Assembly (NCBI GenBank): GCA_002900995.3
Contig: CM035309.1
Span: 2,920,389-2,984,388, forward strand
From: Ganoderma boninense
Lineage: Eukaryota > Basidiomycota > Agaricomycetes > Polyporales > Polyporaceae
DNA length: 64,000 nt
Reading direction: 5' to 3'
The first letter of the stretch is position 1, and every line of letters begins with the position of its first letter. The notes below the pieces were generated by a model, which saw nothing but the letters and a program-made list of their open reading frames with translations, was not told the origin of the DNA and ran no database searches. Shown here piece by piece: positions 34,416 through 46,012 of the stretch. The translations under genes and the position numbers were made by a program.

Positions 34416-37246
34416 CTACGCCATGCTGCCCGGTCTCCGCTCGCCCTTGGCGTGCTCGTCACGGTCCGACTCGTCGTAGTCCGTCGTCACCTCCTGGTGC
34501 ACCTTCAGCTCGATCGCGGTCGGCACCGAGCCGCTCCCGTGGTGGAACGCCTATCAGCAACAACCGAGTGCCGTGGTTTCAAGGAGTCGTCAGCACGCGT
34601 CCGGGATGGGCGAGAAAGGGTAAGGGGCTAGACTGACTTACCGGCATCGTGGGGTGCGAGACGCCGCGCGCGCGGACGGCGGAGAGCGTGCGGAAGTTCA
34701 TCGTCTCGTTCTCGACCATGCTCGTGTTGAGGGAGTGGCGCGTGTTCAGTCTGGAGGGGGGGTGCAGCAGCGTCAGCATGTAGACAGGCAGAGCGGGGAC
34801 TGCGATTTGGTTTTGGAAAGAGGGCTACTCACGCTACGAGGAACGTGTTGGCATACACTAGAGACGGGGTCAGGACTCTACGTGAATCGCGGAGGAGGTC
34901 GTACGCACGCTTGGTGAGGATGCACGAGAGCGCGGCGTAAATGAAGTTGCTCGGCCACGCGATCGACTGGCATGGAGGACGTGGTGTCAGGCATGCATGC
35001 GTACCCCGGTTCTATCAAGAGGGAAGAACTCACGAACGCGACGTTGAGGATGTGGACGACACTGCAGCGGCGAACCCGAGCAAAAGAGATTGAGCTCATT
35101 CCACACCTCGCGGTCCAGAGCGAGAAGCCATGACTACGCTTACCTGTTGAGAGCACCTAGTGTATCAAGGAGCATCAGCCTCCGCCTCCGCCTCAATATT
35201 CATCATGTGACCGCGACGGGGCGCCTCGCCTCGCCGGAAGCGCGTACGTGCCCATGACAAATAAACAGAAAGGTGGGCTCACCTGTGCTAATGGCGTACG
35301 CGATCAGGACCTCGAGCATCGAGTCCGTTCTAGGAAAAGAAAACGCGAACGCGAACGACAGTCAGCGGCCTCCGGACGCGTTTCTCCCCTCCGCCAGCGC
35401 ACTCCGCCGCTCCACACCAGGCTCTGGTGGCCCCGGGGCGGCGCGCGGAGGGGTGAGTGCCAACTTGAAGACGCACCCTTTGATGCCGGTGCGGCTCTTG
35501 CGGAGGACGTGGATGAGCGTGAAGGTGAGGATGATGTCGCCCGTCATCTGCATGGACGCGCCGACGCTGGCGAGCCACTGGCGGGCAAAGCAGCAGCAGA
35601 AGAGGCGGTGTGAGCTTTTCGCGAGGAGGCTGTTGACGGGAAACGATGATGGCACGCACCGACCACTTGAGCCCGTCGGTGAAGCTGGTAGATTCGAACC
35701 TGCAAGGGAATAGAAGCGCACGTGAAGATGGGGAGAGGGGATCAGGATGGTGCGGCGTACAGCTTGACGGCAAGGCCTGTGTGAAGGAAGCGAGTTAGGT
35801 TGAAGTAGTGGAGCGGAGGAAGGGGCTGATCCGCACCTGCGAAGAACGCTGCACGTGGAGATGGCGCGAATTGGTGGCACGGCGGGGATTTCGAGATTTT
35901 TGACGGGAGAAAAGCCGATTAAAAGGGATTACTCGCGGTTGACTTTTCTCCCCCACGTGACAAAAGGGAGAAAAGTCGAGCAAAAGGGATAGAAGGTTAT
36001 CCTTTTGGGACGCTTTTGGGAGACTTTTCTCTCATTTGATCACGTGAGAAGAAAAGGCTTCCACGCGTAATCCCTTTTCAGCCACTTTTCTCCCATCCAA
36101 AATCTCGGAATCCCCGTCGTGTGGGCTGTAGCGAGGCATCGTTCGTGGGAGACACTTACCAACGTTGCTGACGTTGAGGATAAACTGTCGCGTCGCGAGA
36201 ATGAGTTTCGGGGCACTGCGGGCTTTCTATACTAGAGCAGACGTACCGCGACGACGACGATGATCTTGAACTGGGGCGCGACTGGGGACAGGATGTGGGC
36301 AAGTGCGAGAGGCTGAGAGGAGGTGACTACGTACATAGCCATACCCTCCGGACGAAAAACCTGTGGATGCAAACCACTGGGAGTCAGTCGTAGACACATG
36401 GACGAGGACGGCCGAAGGCTAACGTTTGTGAGACTAACGCCGCCATTGGCTGGGGATCGAGGCGTCCGATTAAACGGTCAGTCGTACACACTATGGAGAG
36501 AGAGAGAGCTCACCGCCGTGCAGGGCAGTAGCTGCGTCGGAGATAGAGGGTCGAAAGTCACAGGTGAGCACCGATTCCTGCGTTGAGGACACATGGACTC
36601 ACATTGAACGACCTATGAAGCGTGGTTACTAACCAGGGCGCGTCGGCGAGGGTGCAAAACAGGACTCACCAGACCGGTTTTTGCAGAAAGAAGTACGTCG
36701 GGTCCCAATACTTTTCAACAAGGTAGAAATATCTGGGAGTTGGTCAGAATCGACCCGGTCAGATGCTCACGAATGGAGGCGGAATGAACGCACGCGAAAT
36801 GGATAGTCAAAGCCGAAATGAACGTTTCAAAAATGCTAGAGCCCAGTAAGTCTTTGCTTAGCCGAACCTCCTCAAAAATAGCAACCTACACCGTCGATAC
36901 AACCTTCGCAGATGAAAACCGTCAGCTACGAGACAGTAAAGCCGTGGATGTCGAACGAAATGCACGCACCCATATCTTGAGGAGCATCCGATCCTTGGAG
37001 TATTCGCGGAAATATTGGTACATTTGGTGGAAAAGCAGCCCGTTGAGGCTTGTGAGTGTGGAATGGTGCGACCAAATCAACAATGTTCAAGTGCATAGCG
37101 GTAGCGGGAGTGAAAACAGAAACTCACAAGAGTGTCAACGCGACCGAGCCCAACAACCAAGCTCCCATCGTATTCCCCATTGGAATCTGCGGAAAACTGG
37201 CGAGCGGGTCCACAGCCGCCGTCGTGCCATTCGTGCCGGAAGACAT
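34416..37246 (-). CDS. DUF6534-type multi-pass membrane protein with MITE-bearing intron
   Basis: Exon 1 (37246-37128) reads MSSGTNGTTAAVDP..MGNTMGAWLLGSVALTL, the family N-terminus. Later blocks in order: LNGLLFHQMYQYFREYSKD, IFETFISALTIHF, AYFYLVEKYWDPTYFFLQKP, the 10-nt microexon 36612-36603 (Trp completed, then Ser-Phe-Asn), FKIIVVVA, FESTSFTDGLKWS, GDIILTFTLIHVLRKSRTGI, DSMLEVLIAYAISTG, SVVHILNVAF, AWPSNFIYAALSCILTK and VYANTFLVALNTRHSLN. The final exon is an acidic tail ending at the stop 34418-34416. The RKSRTG..DSM..YAISTG pattern is the DUF6534 core. A 244-bp inverted-repeat element sits in the intron at about 35785-36157, several times longer than the other introns. Function unknown. 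Confidence 0.8.
35878..36121. mobile_element. 244-bp MITE with CAC-type terminal inverted repeats
   Basis: Left end CACGGCGGGGATTTCGAG and right end (reverse strand) CACGACGGGGATTCCGAG. The inverted similarity extends about 55 bp (including GGGAGAAAAG and AAAAGGGATTAC on both sides). The element is flanked on both sides by TGG, a possible 3-bp target duplication. It contains a second internal hairpin (GACTTTTCTCCC and GGGAGAAAAGTC, around 35940-35975) and no open frame. CAC termini with a 3-bp duplication recall CACTA/CMC transposons, but assignment is tentative. Confidence 0.7.
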
Positions 37247-39229
37247 CGCGATAGGATGATCGACAAGGCCTGTGGAGAAAGCGAGGACGCGACGGTGGCG
37301 CTGAAATGTCGTCCGACGGTGGCGACAAGGCTATAGGGTACGGGGAGGACGAGCCAGGAATCGCAAGGCGGGCTCCGGACCCGACGATTGCGACATATGT
37401 ATACCGCAGTGAAGACGCCTGCAATTATGTAAATCATATACTCCGTATCAAATACGGTCGGGAAACATACTCACCGCGGTACCGCCTACAAGCGTTTGAT
37501 AGCGGAGCGGAACGTGCTGGCACGGTTGCCAGGCTTCCTCCGAAATTCATGGAACGCGGGTCCAGCCCCTCTCTGAATATAGAGGACACCCGGTGCATGT
37601 GATCTGCGCAGAAGGGCCGCATACTGGGACAATCGGAAGATTGGCGGTGTTCTTGGGCAGCGGTGCTGTCGAATGAGATCGGGACGGTGCACGGTGGGGA
37701 ATCAATCTTGAGAACCATGTCCCTCGGGCGAACGGCAGAAAACGGCTTGAGCCTCCAGCACGCAGCTCGGCTTCGAGTGACGCAGCGCCTGAGCGTTGTA
37801 GAGACTTCTGGACCATCGCTTCAGTTCGGGGTAAACTTTGGGTAAACCTGATACGCGCGCCAAGCGGACAGCTCACGCACTGCGCATGCTGCAGGGCTCG
37901 GCGCAAAATGTTAGACCAGATTTGAAAGACGTTGAATGCAGCCTTTGCTTACAAGTTACGTCGTGGATGCAGGCGGGACGCTGGTGATGCCACTAGCAAT
38001 GACGCTGACCGGTGGAAGCAAGGCGCGAGGAACGCGAGCGCATTCCACCGACCTCCAGGCCGGCGCTTGGTGTCGGAGATTGCCGGCATCCACGTGGCAA
38101 CACCAGAACTGGCGTGCGGCCCTCGGCGACCGTGCTACGCTTGCTCTCGACCATGATGCACTGACAACATTCTTCCCTTGGACCCCTCATATCGCCTATT
38201 GTACCGCATATATCATGTTTTTTCAAGCGAGTCATTCCTTACGGCCCGCAGGAAGGCTGACCTCGGCAAGCCTGTCGTCCAAGTTTCGTCTTCTCGCAGT
38301 GACGGCACTCACCATCAATTGCAAGACATCCGTTTGGTGCGCAAGTGGACTGCCGACTCCTCGGTCTCTGTCCTTGCGTCCTGCGATGACGCTCTTTTGC
38401 GGTGAGTATTTTATGTGGCGGCGTAGGGGTCTCACGTCTATCTCTACCGGCACTGTAGTTCCAGCGCCGTCTATTTATCCTGCAGGACATCCAACCAGGA
38501 TTTAGCACGCGAGGACGGTCAGTAGGTCACCCAAGAAGCGCCACAAGCCCGGCATAACGCGGTAGCGAGGTTTTTCGCCAGATATGTCATCGCCGCAGCT
38601 CAACGGTCGCGCTCATGTCATTGTCAACATAGACAAGGACGACAGGGCGGGCCGCATTCATTCAAGCTCAAGCATCGGAGTAGATCCTTGCTCGCACGGG
38701 CGAAATTAATTTGATGCAGGGAATCGTCGCCGGGGCCGTATATGTCTCTGTCTTGGCCGGTCAATGCCCACGAGACGCCCGATAAGGTTCCCAGCTCCAT
38801 CTCATCGAGAGTTCTTCAATCATCCAAAGATCATCTGCCAGTGTCGGTCTTCCTGTCTCGCACAGGGTGCGCATCTGGTCAGGGGATTCCCAACGCTAGC
38901 AAGCGCATATTCTGCAAGGGAAGAGTTATCCCGAATGCAGCTGCCATGACTCCCATCCGCGGTCTCTGAGATGGATGCTTTGCGGAGTGCATCCGGCAAG
39001 ATTGTGTTTTCCAAGGTTGAAGGGAATATAAGACTGTCTCCGGATGCGGGTAGAAAGCGACCCCTACGCTCCCCTCGTACACGCCTGGACTGCCCGAACC
39101 TAATCCAGCGTTTTCGCGCGCGACAGCCCCACTGCCCGCTGCCCTCCCTCCTTCCTCCACTCGTCGTGACGGACGACAATTACGATACGTCAGCTAGCAT
39201 CGCCTGCAAGAGACATCGACATTGCAGGA
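37247..39229. other. Divergent intergenic region, no recognisable gene
   Basis: Lies between the minus-strand DUF6534 gene and the plus-strand one. Short frames only. A TATA-like box near the right end is listed separately. Confidence 0.5.
39025..39032 (+). promoter_or_regulatory. Putative TATA box of the gene at 39230
   Basis: AATATAAG about 200 bp upstream of the start codon at 39230. Confidence 0.35.
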
Positions 39230-41741
39230 ATGTTTGCCGCTTCGAACTCTACTACTACCGGGCACACTAACCACTTCGACGACACCTTGGGCGCCTTCCT
39301 GCTGGGAACGTTCGGCAGCCTTGTGTGAGTGTCTTCGCCTCGCACTTTAGCCTGCTTGGTTAGTTGAAATGCTGTCGCACAGCTTGTATGGTGTCATACT
39401 GCAACAGACTTATCGGTACGTGCGGTTGCATCAGCAGGACTACACGTACATCCAAGTGTTGGTGAGCAGTCCTCTCCCTGCCGCGCGATTTTTAGGTTTT
39501 AATGGCAGATCGCGGTATGTGCAGGTCGCACTTTCACTGTAAGTGGGATTGCGAATACTACCACGTGTCTTTGACTGCATCGTCGCGCATTGCCCTCTAG
39601 GATCCTGGAGACGCTTCACACAATGTGCACCATGCATTTCAGGTGAGTGCACTGCCCCTCGCTACTGTAGGTGCTGTGCTTGTCTTACATTCCTTCTCCC
39701 AGCTATCACGCCCTCGTTACCAACTACCTCGACCCGAAGGCTCTGGGAAAGACTGTCTGGTACGCACATATAAGCACATCACTATGTGGCATCGGAGCCT
39801 GACTTATTCTGCGGCTCCAGGTCCCTCGATGTAAGTCGAACTCTGATCCAACCTTGTGGCGCTCTGACCAAGCTCTCCGTGTTCCCGTTCCGCCTGGGGT
39901 ATGCAGTTATTCATGATCGCTGGGGTGAGTGTCCCCTACGTTATCATGCTTATTGTGACATCGAATGGTTTGAATGCAGGGCTTTAGCCAAATTGCGACT
40001 TACTCGTACGTACCTGCGCCAAGGGCGACATCAGATATCTTCTCTGACGCATTTCTACTACATGTATAAATCAGGTTCTTCATTCGTCGAGTATCCTTCA
40101 GTAAGGGCCCTGCGACTGCTCCTCATCCTGCGCTATCCTACTCAATACTCCTCGTATACAGTTGCCAAGAGCTTCAAACATGTCGCGCTCCTCGCTGTAA
40201 GTCCTCGTCGCGCTGACCACCCAGGACAAGCGCTCACACTGGTCTAGGCGGTGTGTCTCGCCATCGACCTGGGGTTCAGCATCGGTGAGGCGAGCCGCAC
40301 CCGTCCACATCTGCGTCTGTTCCTGATCTATACCCCCAATCCCTCCAGCGATGACCGTCGACGTGTGGGTCCATCGCAACAGCGCAGCCCCATCCGCGCG
40401 CCCAATTCTGACCATTCTGGAAACCCTATGTAGTCTCGACCTGAAAAACCCGGAAAATTTCCTGTCGGCCGCCGCGCACAAGCTAAACGTAAGTCGGCCT
40501 TGGCTGGGCCGTGCACGACATATCGATATCGCGTTGAAGGCGGCCGCTGACCCTGGCCTTCCTGGGCCGGGCTGCCTTGCAGATTCTCGTCCACGGAAAG
40601 TTCGCGGCGGCGTCCGCAACGCACGCCCTGCTCACCGGATCGCTGATGTATGCGCTCTGCTGGGGACGGAAGGCCCGGAAAGAGTGCGTCCCCAGTTGCC
40701 ACTGGTCACTGGCATCCTCGTCGAACCCACCGGCGCGCGGAATCTCACTGCTGGATCTCTCGCCAGGCACAAGAGCGTCGTGGGCTGGTGCTCGCTCTAT
40801 GTCGTCAACACCGGTGCGGGTATCATTGTGTCGTACTCCTCCGAACAGTGCCTGACAATGTGTGCTTCGCTGCACCGCAGGGCTCCTTGTCAGGTACACA
40901 TAATCCGTGTCCAGCCCTCTGCAGCGTGACAAGGCACTTATTATTCGGTCGGCTTTCAGTGTCTCCGACGTCGTCTCCTGGATCTTGGTGAGAACCTTTA
41001 CTTATCGCTGTCGGCATGGGCGACGGGGCCCGCGCTGGCCCGTGCTCATTGACACATATGTAGGCCGCCACTCTCCCTGGCACCGTCTGGTGGGCGGCGC
41101 TTTCCATGGTCACCGTGAAACGTAAGTATGCTGTCTGTCTCTACGCCGTTCGGCTGCGTCTTCTCTCTGTAGAGTCTACTGATCCGACCGTCTCCCCAAC
41201 AGTGTACATGGTCACGTTCCTCTCCGTGTAAGCTACTTAAACAACGCTCGGCCCGTCCGTTCAGCTCGACTGACTGCCAGTCCGACACGGCGCTGCTCGC
41301 GGACAGCCTGAACTCGCGGCGGCTCCTCACGGAGACCGGCATCACGATCTTCGGCCCAGGGGCGGGGGCGGACTCCGGGGCGGCCATGGCGTTGTCGTTG
41401 TCGTTGCCGTCCGGGCGCAACTTCATATTGCGCGCGCAGCGCTCCGCCACCGCCGAGCGGTACAACGCACCCCAGGTAAGTATCAGCCTGCACTTCATCT
41501 CGCGCACTTGTCGTCGCCCGAGTCGGAACCGCAACTGACACGAACTCCTACTCCTCGCCGACTTCTGCCTGTGCTTGCGTGCGGGACACGATACAAGCTC
41601 CCGGAACGCGCGCCAGCGCGGATCGACATCAAGGTTGCGACCGAGGTCGAGGGGGGCGACGGTGACTCCCCGACGCGGAGCCGCATGTCGCACAGCTCTG
41701 TCGTTGGCATCGGGGAGGGGAAGGCCGGCGTGAGGTTGTAA
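39230..41741 (+). CDS. DUF6534-type multi-pass membrane protein (tandem copy 1)
   Basis: First exons: 39230-39324 (ending DDTLGAFLLGTFGSLV), 39383-39461 (LYGVILQQTYRYVRLHQQDY), 39525-39538, 39601-39642 (ILETLHTMCTMHF), 39703-39759 (YHALVTNYLDPKALGKT, then TG) and the 10-nt microexon 39821-39830 (completes Trp, then Ser-Leu-Asp). They are followed by LFMIAG, GFSQIATYS, FFIRRVSF, AKSFKHVALLA, AVCLAIDLGFSI, HGKFAAASATHALLTGSL, a YVVNTG exon, AFSVSDVVSWIL, a short VYMVTFLSV exon and LNSRRLLTETGITIFG. The charged cytoplasmic-type tail ends at 41741. All junctions checked are GT-AG. It is a close tandem paralogue of the next gene. Family function is unknown; location is inferred to be a membrane. 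Confidence 0.8.
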
Positions 41742-42730
41742 AATGTAAGATTGGTTGTGTGGATGTAGATGCTCGTGGCACTGGTCCCTCCGACCGAGCG
41801 ATGCGTCCGAGTTGTGATCGGAAATCGTGGCCAACGGTGGCTTGAAGTTGGGAGCTTGCGGACGATGCGCAGTGCTGAGCGGCAGGCCTGCTGGCGACGA
41901 CGTTGCCTAGTAATATAGTATAGCTGGTTACGTACTGTACGTCTCTGTGTATCTTATACGGAGTGCCATGAGCCATGGCTTGGACAATGGAGTTTGCAGG
42001 CTGGCCGTTGGGTTCGAGCGTCTCTCGAGCGCTCGGGTGGACAACCTAGGCGCTCAGGCGAGACCAACACGTTGAAGTGGACCATCATCACCATCCAAGT
42101 TTCATCACCTTCTCCGGAACTCAAATTCTTGATATCTACCGGGAAGGGCGCATTACTTTACACAAGTATGGTGCAGCACGCATTACGGGTCAGTACTTTG
42201 ATTTGGTTTGTATTCGTCGAGTCTCGACTGCTGACATTTCAACAAACTCACCAGAAGGACAACATCATGATGTCGGGCTGCCAGTGAGGCTCCAAGGCAT
42301 ATCGTGGGTTCATCGAGACAAGAACCGTCACGAACCCAGCTTTTCCTGCCTCCCATCGGCCTTCTCAGAGATGGATGCGTCTCGCAGTGGGTCTTCTTTG
42401 TTCAACCTTGCCATCCATCTCATCGCCTCAGGGCACAAAGTTTGGACTTCATCGCTTACGATAACCATCGAACGCGATCGGACCACGTTCTCCGGCTTCT
42501 CTTGTACACGCCCGCCGTACTGCCTGAACCCTATCAGTGTCTTGGCGCGCGAATGCCCCGCGAGCACATATACCGCCTGCTGCGTGCCCTCCCCCACTCG
42601 CTGGCAGCTGCGCAAGGACGACCTCTTCAGTGAAACGCCTGAACTGACACCCTACTTGGCTGCTCCCGAATAGGTCAAGACACGACGAAAGACTCACATA
42701 GCGATCTAGTCTACCAGCGGACTCGTAGAC

Positions 42731-45142
42731 ATGTCCGTCTCAGCGTACCCGACGGGCTTCACTATCGGCGACACCTACGGCGCATTACTCATTGGAACGT
42801 TCTTCAGCCTTGCGTAAGTGCGTTTGCCTCGTGGGTCCCGCATACGACGTCACTGAGAGACCCGTCGGACAGCCTGTATGGCATCATCCTGCACCAGACT
42901 TATCGGTACCTCCGTCTTTACCCACACGACTACACATACATCCAGGTGCTGGTGAGTCCGCGTCAACACTCTGCGCTGCTCGTGGCTTGCGGGCTTGACG
43001 AAGCTGTGGAAACCATTGTGTGCAGGTCGCGCTTTCCCTGTGAGTAGCCCACCCGCCGACCGCCTCTTGCTGCAGAGAAGGACGCCTGACGTCATCGCAT
43101 TTCGCTCTGCAGGATTCTCGAGACTTTTCATACCGTCTGCACGATGCATCTCTGGTACGTGCGGGCTTCGTCGAGATACTGCCGACGTCTCATCATTTCT
43201 ACAGTTATCATGCTCTCGTGACGAACTATGCCAATGCCACTGCGAGCCTTGGGCAGAGCGTCTGGTACGTGATGAGATAGTCTGAGATGGAGATATTGGA
43301 CTAATCTGTCGCATCCATCCAGGTCTTTGAAGGCAAGTCTATTTAATCTTTAAACATGTGCAGGGTATCCAGCTAAACCATATCGCCTGTGTTCTCCCAA
43401 TTCCGCTCGATATGCAGTTGTTCGTCCTCACTGGGGTGAGTGTCGCCGTCGTTAGCCTCTGAAACGTTGCCCTAGAACAACTTGAGCCCAGGACCTGAGC
43501 CAAATCGCCGCCTACCTGTATGTGCCCTCCCTTAAGGATGCCCCAGATAGCTTTGCTGATACATCCCACGCATCTCAGGTTCTTCGTTCGGCGACTATAT
43601 TTCAGTGGGTCCTTTCCGTTGTAGTACTATCCTTGGGTTCTCAGTTTGACTATCGTCACATACAGTCTTCGGGACGTTCAGACACGTCGTCATGCTAGTC
43701 GTGAGTCCTCGCTGCTGATGCTGGTTCAAGGGGAAGCGAACATTGAGGCTTTTCCAGACAGTATTCCTTGCCGTCTCTGTCGGATTCGGTCTAGGTGGGA
43801 TATTCTCCCCCGCTGCTCACATTAGTTCCCACTCCTAATCAATCTCTCATTAACACTGCAGGGATCACCGTTAGACTGTGGGTCAACTGTGATATACTGT
43901 CGATCCGTCCACGCCCAGATTCTAAAGCTCTCTCCCGACCCCAGTTTCCAATCTCAGAACCCGGCAACGTTCCTCGGGACTATCAACCATAATCACAACG
44001 TGAGTCATCTCTCTCTATTGAGCAATCGAACAATCTCTGACCTTGCCCTTGCTTGGCCGCCTCGCAGTATCTCATTCACGGAAAGTTCGCCGCGGCTGCT
44101 GCGACGCATGTCCTGCTCACCGGCTCGTTTATATATGCGCTCTACCGGAGACAGAAAGCTAGGAGCGAGTACGTGCCTCAGCTGCGGTCTGTGTAGCGCG
44201 AACCGCGAGTCTCGCTGATGCCGATGCCCATTGCCTGGGCCCTCCAGGCAAAGGAGCGCTGTCGACTGGTGCCTTCTTTACGTCGTCAACACAGGTACGA
44301 GCATTGTACGCTATTCCAATGCCGAGGACTGACAGTGCGCTTTTGCTACACCCCAGGGCTCCTGATTGGGTGACTACTTATAAAGATTGACTTACTTGAT
44401 GGACGCTTTCACTGAGAAAGCCGGCTTTCAGCATCTTCGACGTCGTCGCCTGGATCTCTGTGGGCATCATTTTCGCTTTTCCTATGTGGGTCACATTAAA
44501 GCTGACCCCAATCACCAGGCCTCCGCCGCCCAAGAGAGTGCCTGGTGGGCCGCGTTGTGCATCGTCACAGTAAAGGGTGCGTATGCGCTCTCCCCCACCC
44601 CCACCCCTCCTTCGCATTTCGTAGCACCCTGCCATCCTAGTCCCCTGCGTCCATCCGAGCCGCGCTGACGCTTTGCACGGCCGCAGTGTACATGGTCACC
44701 TTCCTCTCCGTGTAAGCGCCACCACTGTCCTTCAAGCAGCTCGACTAGACTTACACTTACTGGACTCTGGACACGGACAGCCTGAACTCGCGGCGGCTCC
44801 TCAGCGAGAGCGGCATCGAGATCTTCGGGACGGACTCGGCGATGGCGGCCGAGCGCAACTTCATCGCGCGCGCGCAGCGCTTCGCCGCCGCCGAGCGGTA
44901 CAACGCGCCCCAGGTGCGTCCTCCGATCGAGTCACAACGTCCTTCTCCTCTCGAGGCTTGCGGTGTGCTGACATGCGCTGATGCTGGGGACACGACTCGC
45001 TATCGACGTGAAGCTGCCGGACAGCGCGCCGACGCGGATCGACATCAAGGTCGCGACCGAGATCGAGGGCGGCGAGGGCGAGGGCGTGCGGACGTCGCAC
45101 AGCTCTGTGATCATCGGGGAGGGGAAGGTGGTGAGGATGTAG
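42731..45142 (+). CDS. DUF6534-type multi-pass membrane protein (tandem copy 2)
   Basis: Starts MSVSAYPTGFTIGDTYGALL and follows the exon order of the previous gene: LYGIILHQTYRYLRLYPHDY, VALSL, ILETFHTVCTMHLW, YHALVTNYANATASLGQSV, microexon 43323-43332 (Trp, then Ser-Leu-Lys), LFVLTG, DLSQIAAYLY, FFVRRLYF, TFRHVVMLV, HGKFAAAAATHVLLTGSF, a YVVNTG exon, AFSIFDVVAWIS, VYMVTFLSV and LNSRRLLSESGIEIFG. The tail IDIKVATEIEGGEGEG ends at 45142. The intron after the microexon has a GC donor (GCAAGT) instead of GT. The similarity over all exons shows a local duplication with the gene at 39230. Confidence 0.8.
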
Positions 45143-46012
45143 TACTAGCCGGGAAGATGCCTGTGCCAGGGCTGGCCACTGGCAGGACATACTACTTACT
45201 GGAGGTGCTGCCAGGGCGCGGTTGGAAGATGTGCGGCAGTGCTTGTCTCGAAGGTGTACATTACTGTCATGGTATTTAACTTGGACGAGCTGAATTGAAT
45301 CGGGACTTCAGCGTACAATATTAATGGCAGTTGACTTGGCGGACTCCGGGAAGGAGCTAGCGCGCGCGGGGGGGCATTGCGGCATGACCGTCATCCTCAT
45401 CTATCACTAGTACTGTGGTCTTCCAAGATCTGGCTCTTACTGCGCTTTGTCGGCCAAACACGATGTGAGTACTTATATTTGGCTTACATCCGTCGGCCTA
45501 ACTCACGGTTTCTCCGAACAGACGGCAGGCTGTCGGAAACGTGGGGGCCCCACTGGCAGCGAGCTGCCAGTGGGGTCCACTGGGATTTTGAGCCGTCGCT
45601 AGTATATGCTTGGCCAGACATGCGGTATGTCCAAAATTCCGCCATGAGGTTATGCAGCGTGGTTAAATGGTACTGGCAGAAGAACTGCGTGGTTCGTGCT
45701 CGCATCCCTCAACGACAGTCATTCGAGCGCTCTCGGTCGAGGAATAGCCTGGAGCATTCCATCCATCCATGGCCCTCAAGGTTAGGCTCCGAGTCGCCAC
45801 ATGCCTTCCCTCGACAGCGAACCGCTCAAGGTTATGACCAGACCCTCCATTACGAAGATCCTCCTTCCCCTTGGCCCTTGCTCGGCGATGATCACCATGA
45901 ATACGCACGGCCTCATGCGAGCTTCCTCGGTTCGGTGGTCGTGCATGAGCTATTTGACGTTGCTCGAGACAGACCGTGTCCTGGTCCTCCCCCCACTTCT
46001 CGTCCGCCTCCA

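Noticed and set aside
35680..35710. tRNA-like T-arm (GGTTCGAATC) on the minus strand
   Set aside because: No acceptor or anticodon stems around it, and it lies inside a DUF6534 exon (FESTSF).
41046..41834. Long minus-strand open frame (262 codons)
   Set aside because: It is antisense to spliced exons of the DUF6534 gene at 39230-41741, which have family motifs and splice sites. The antisense frame has no recognisable domain.
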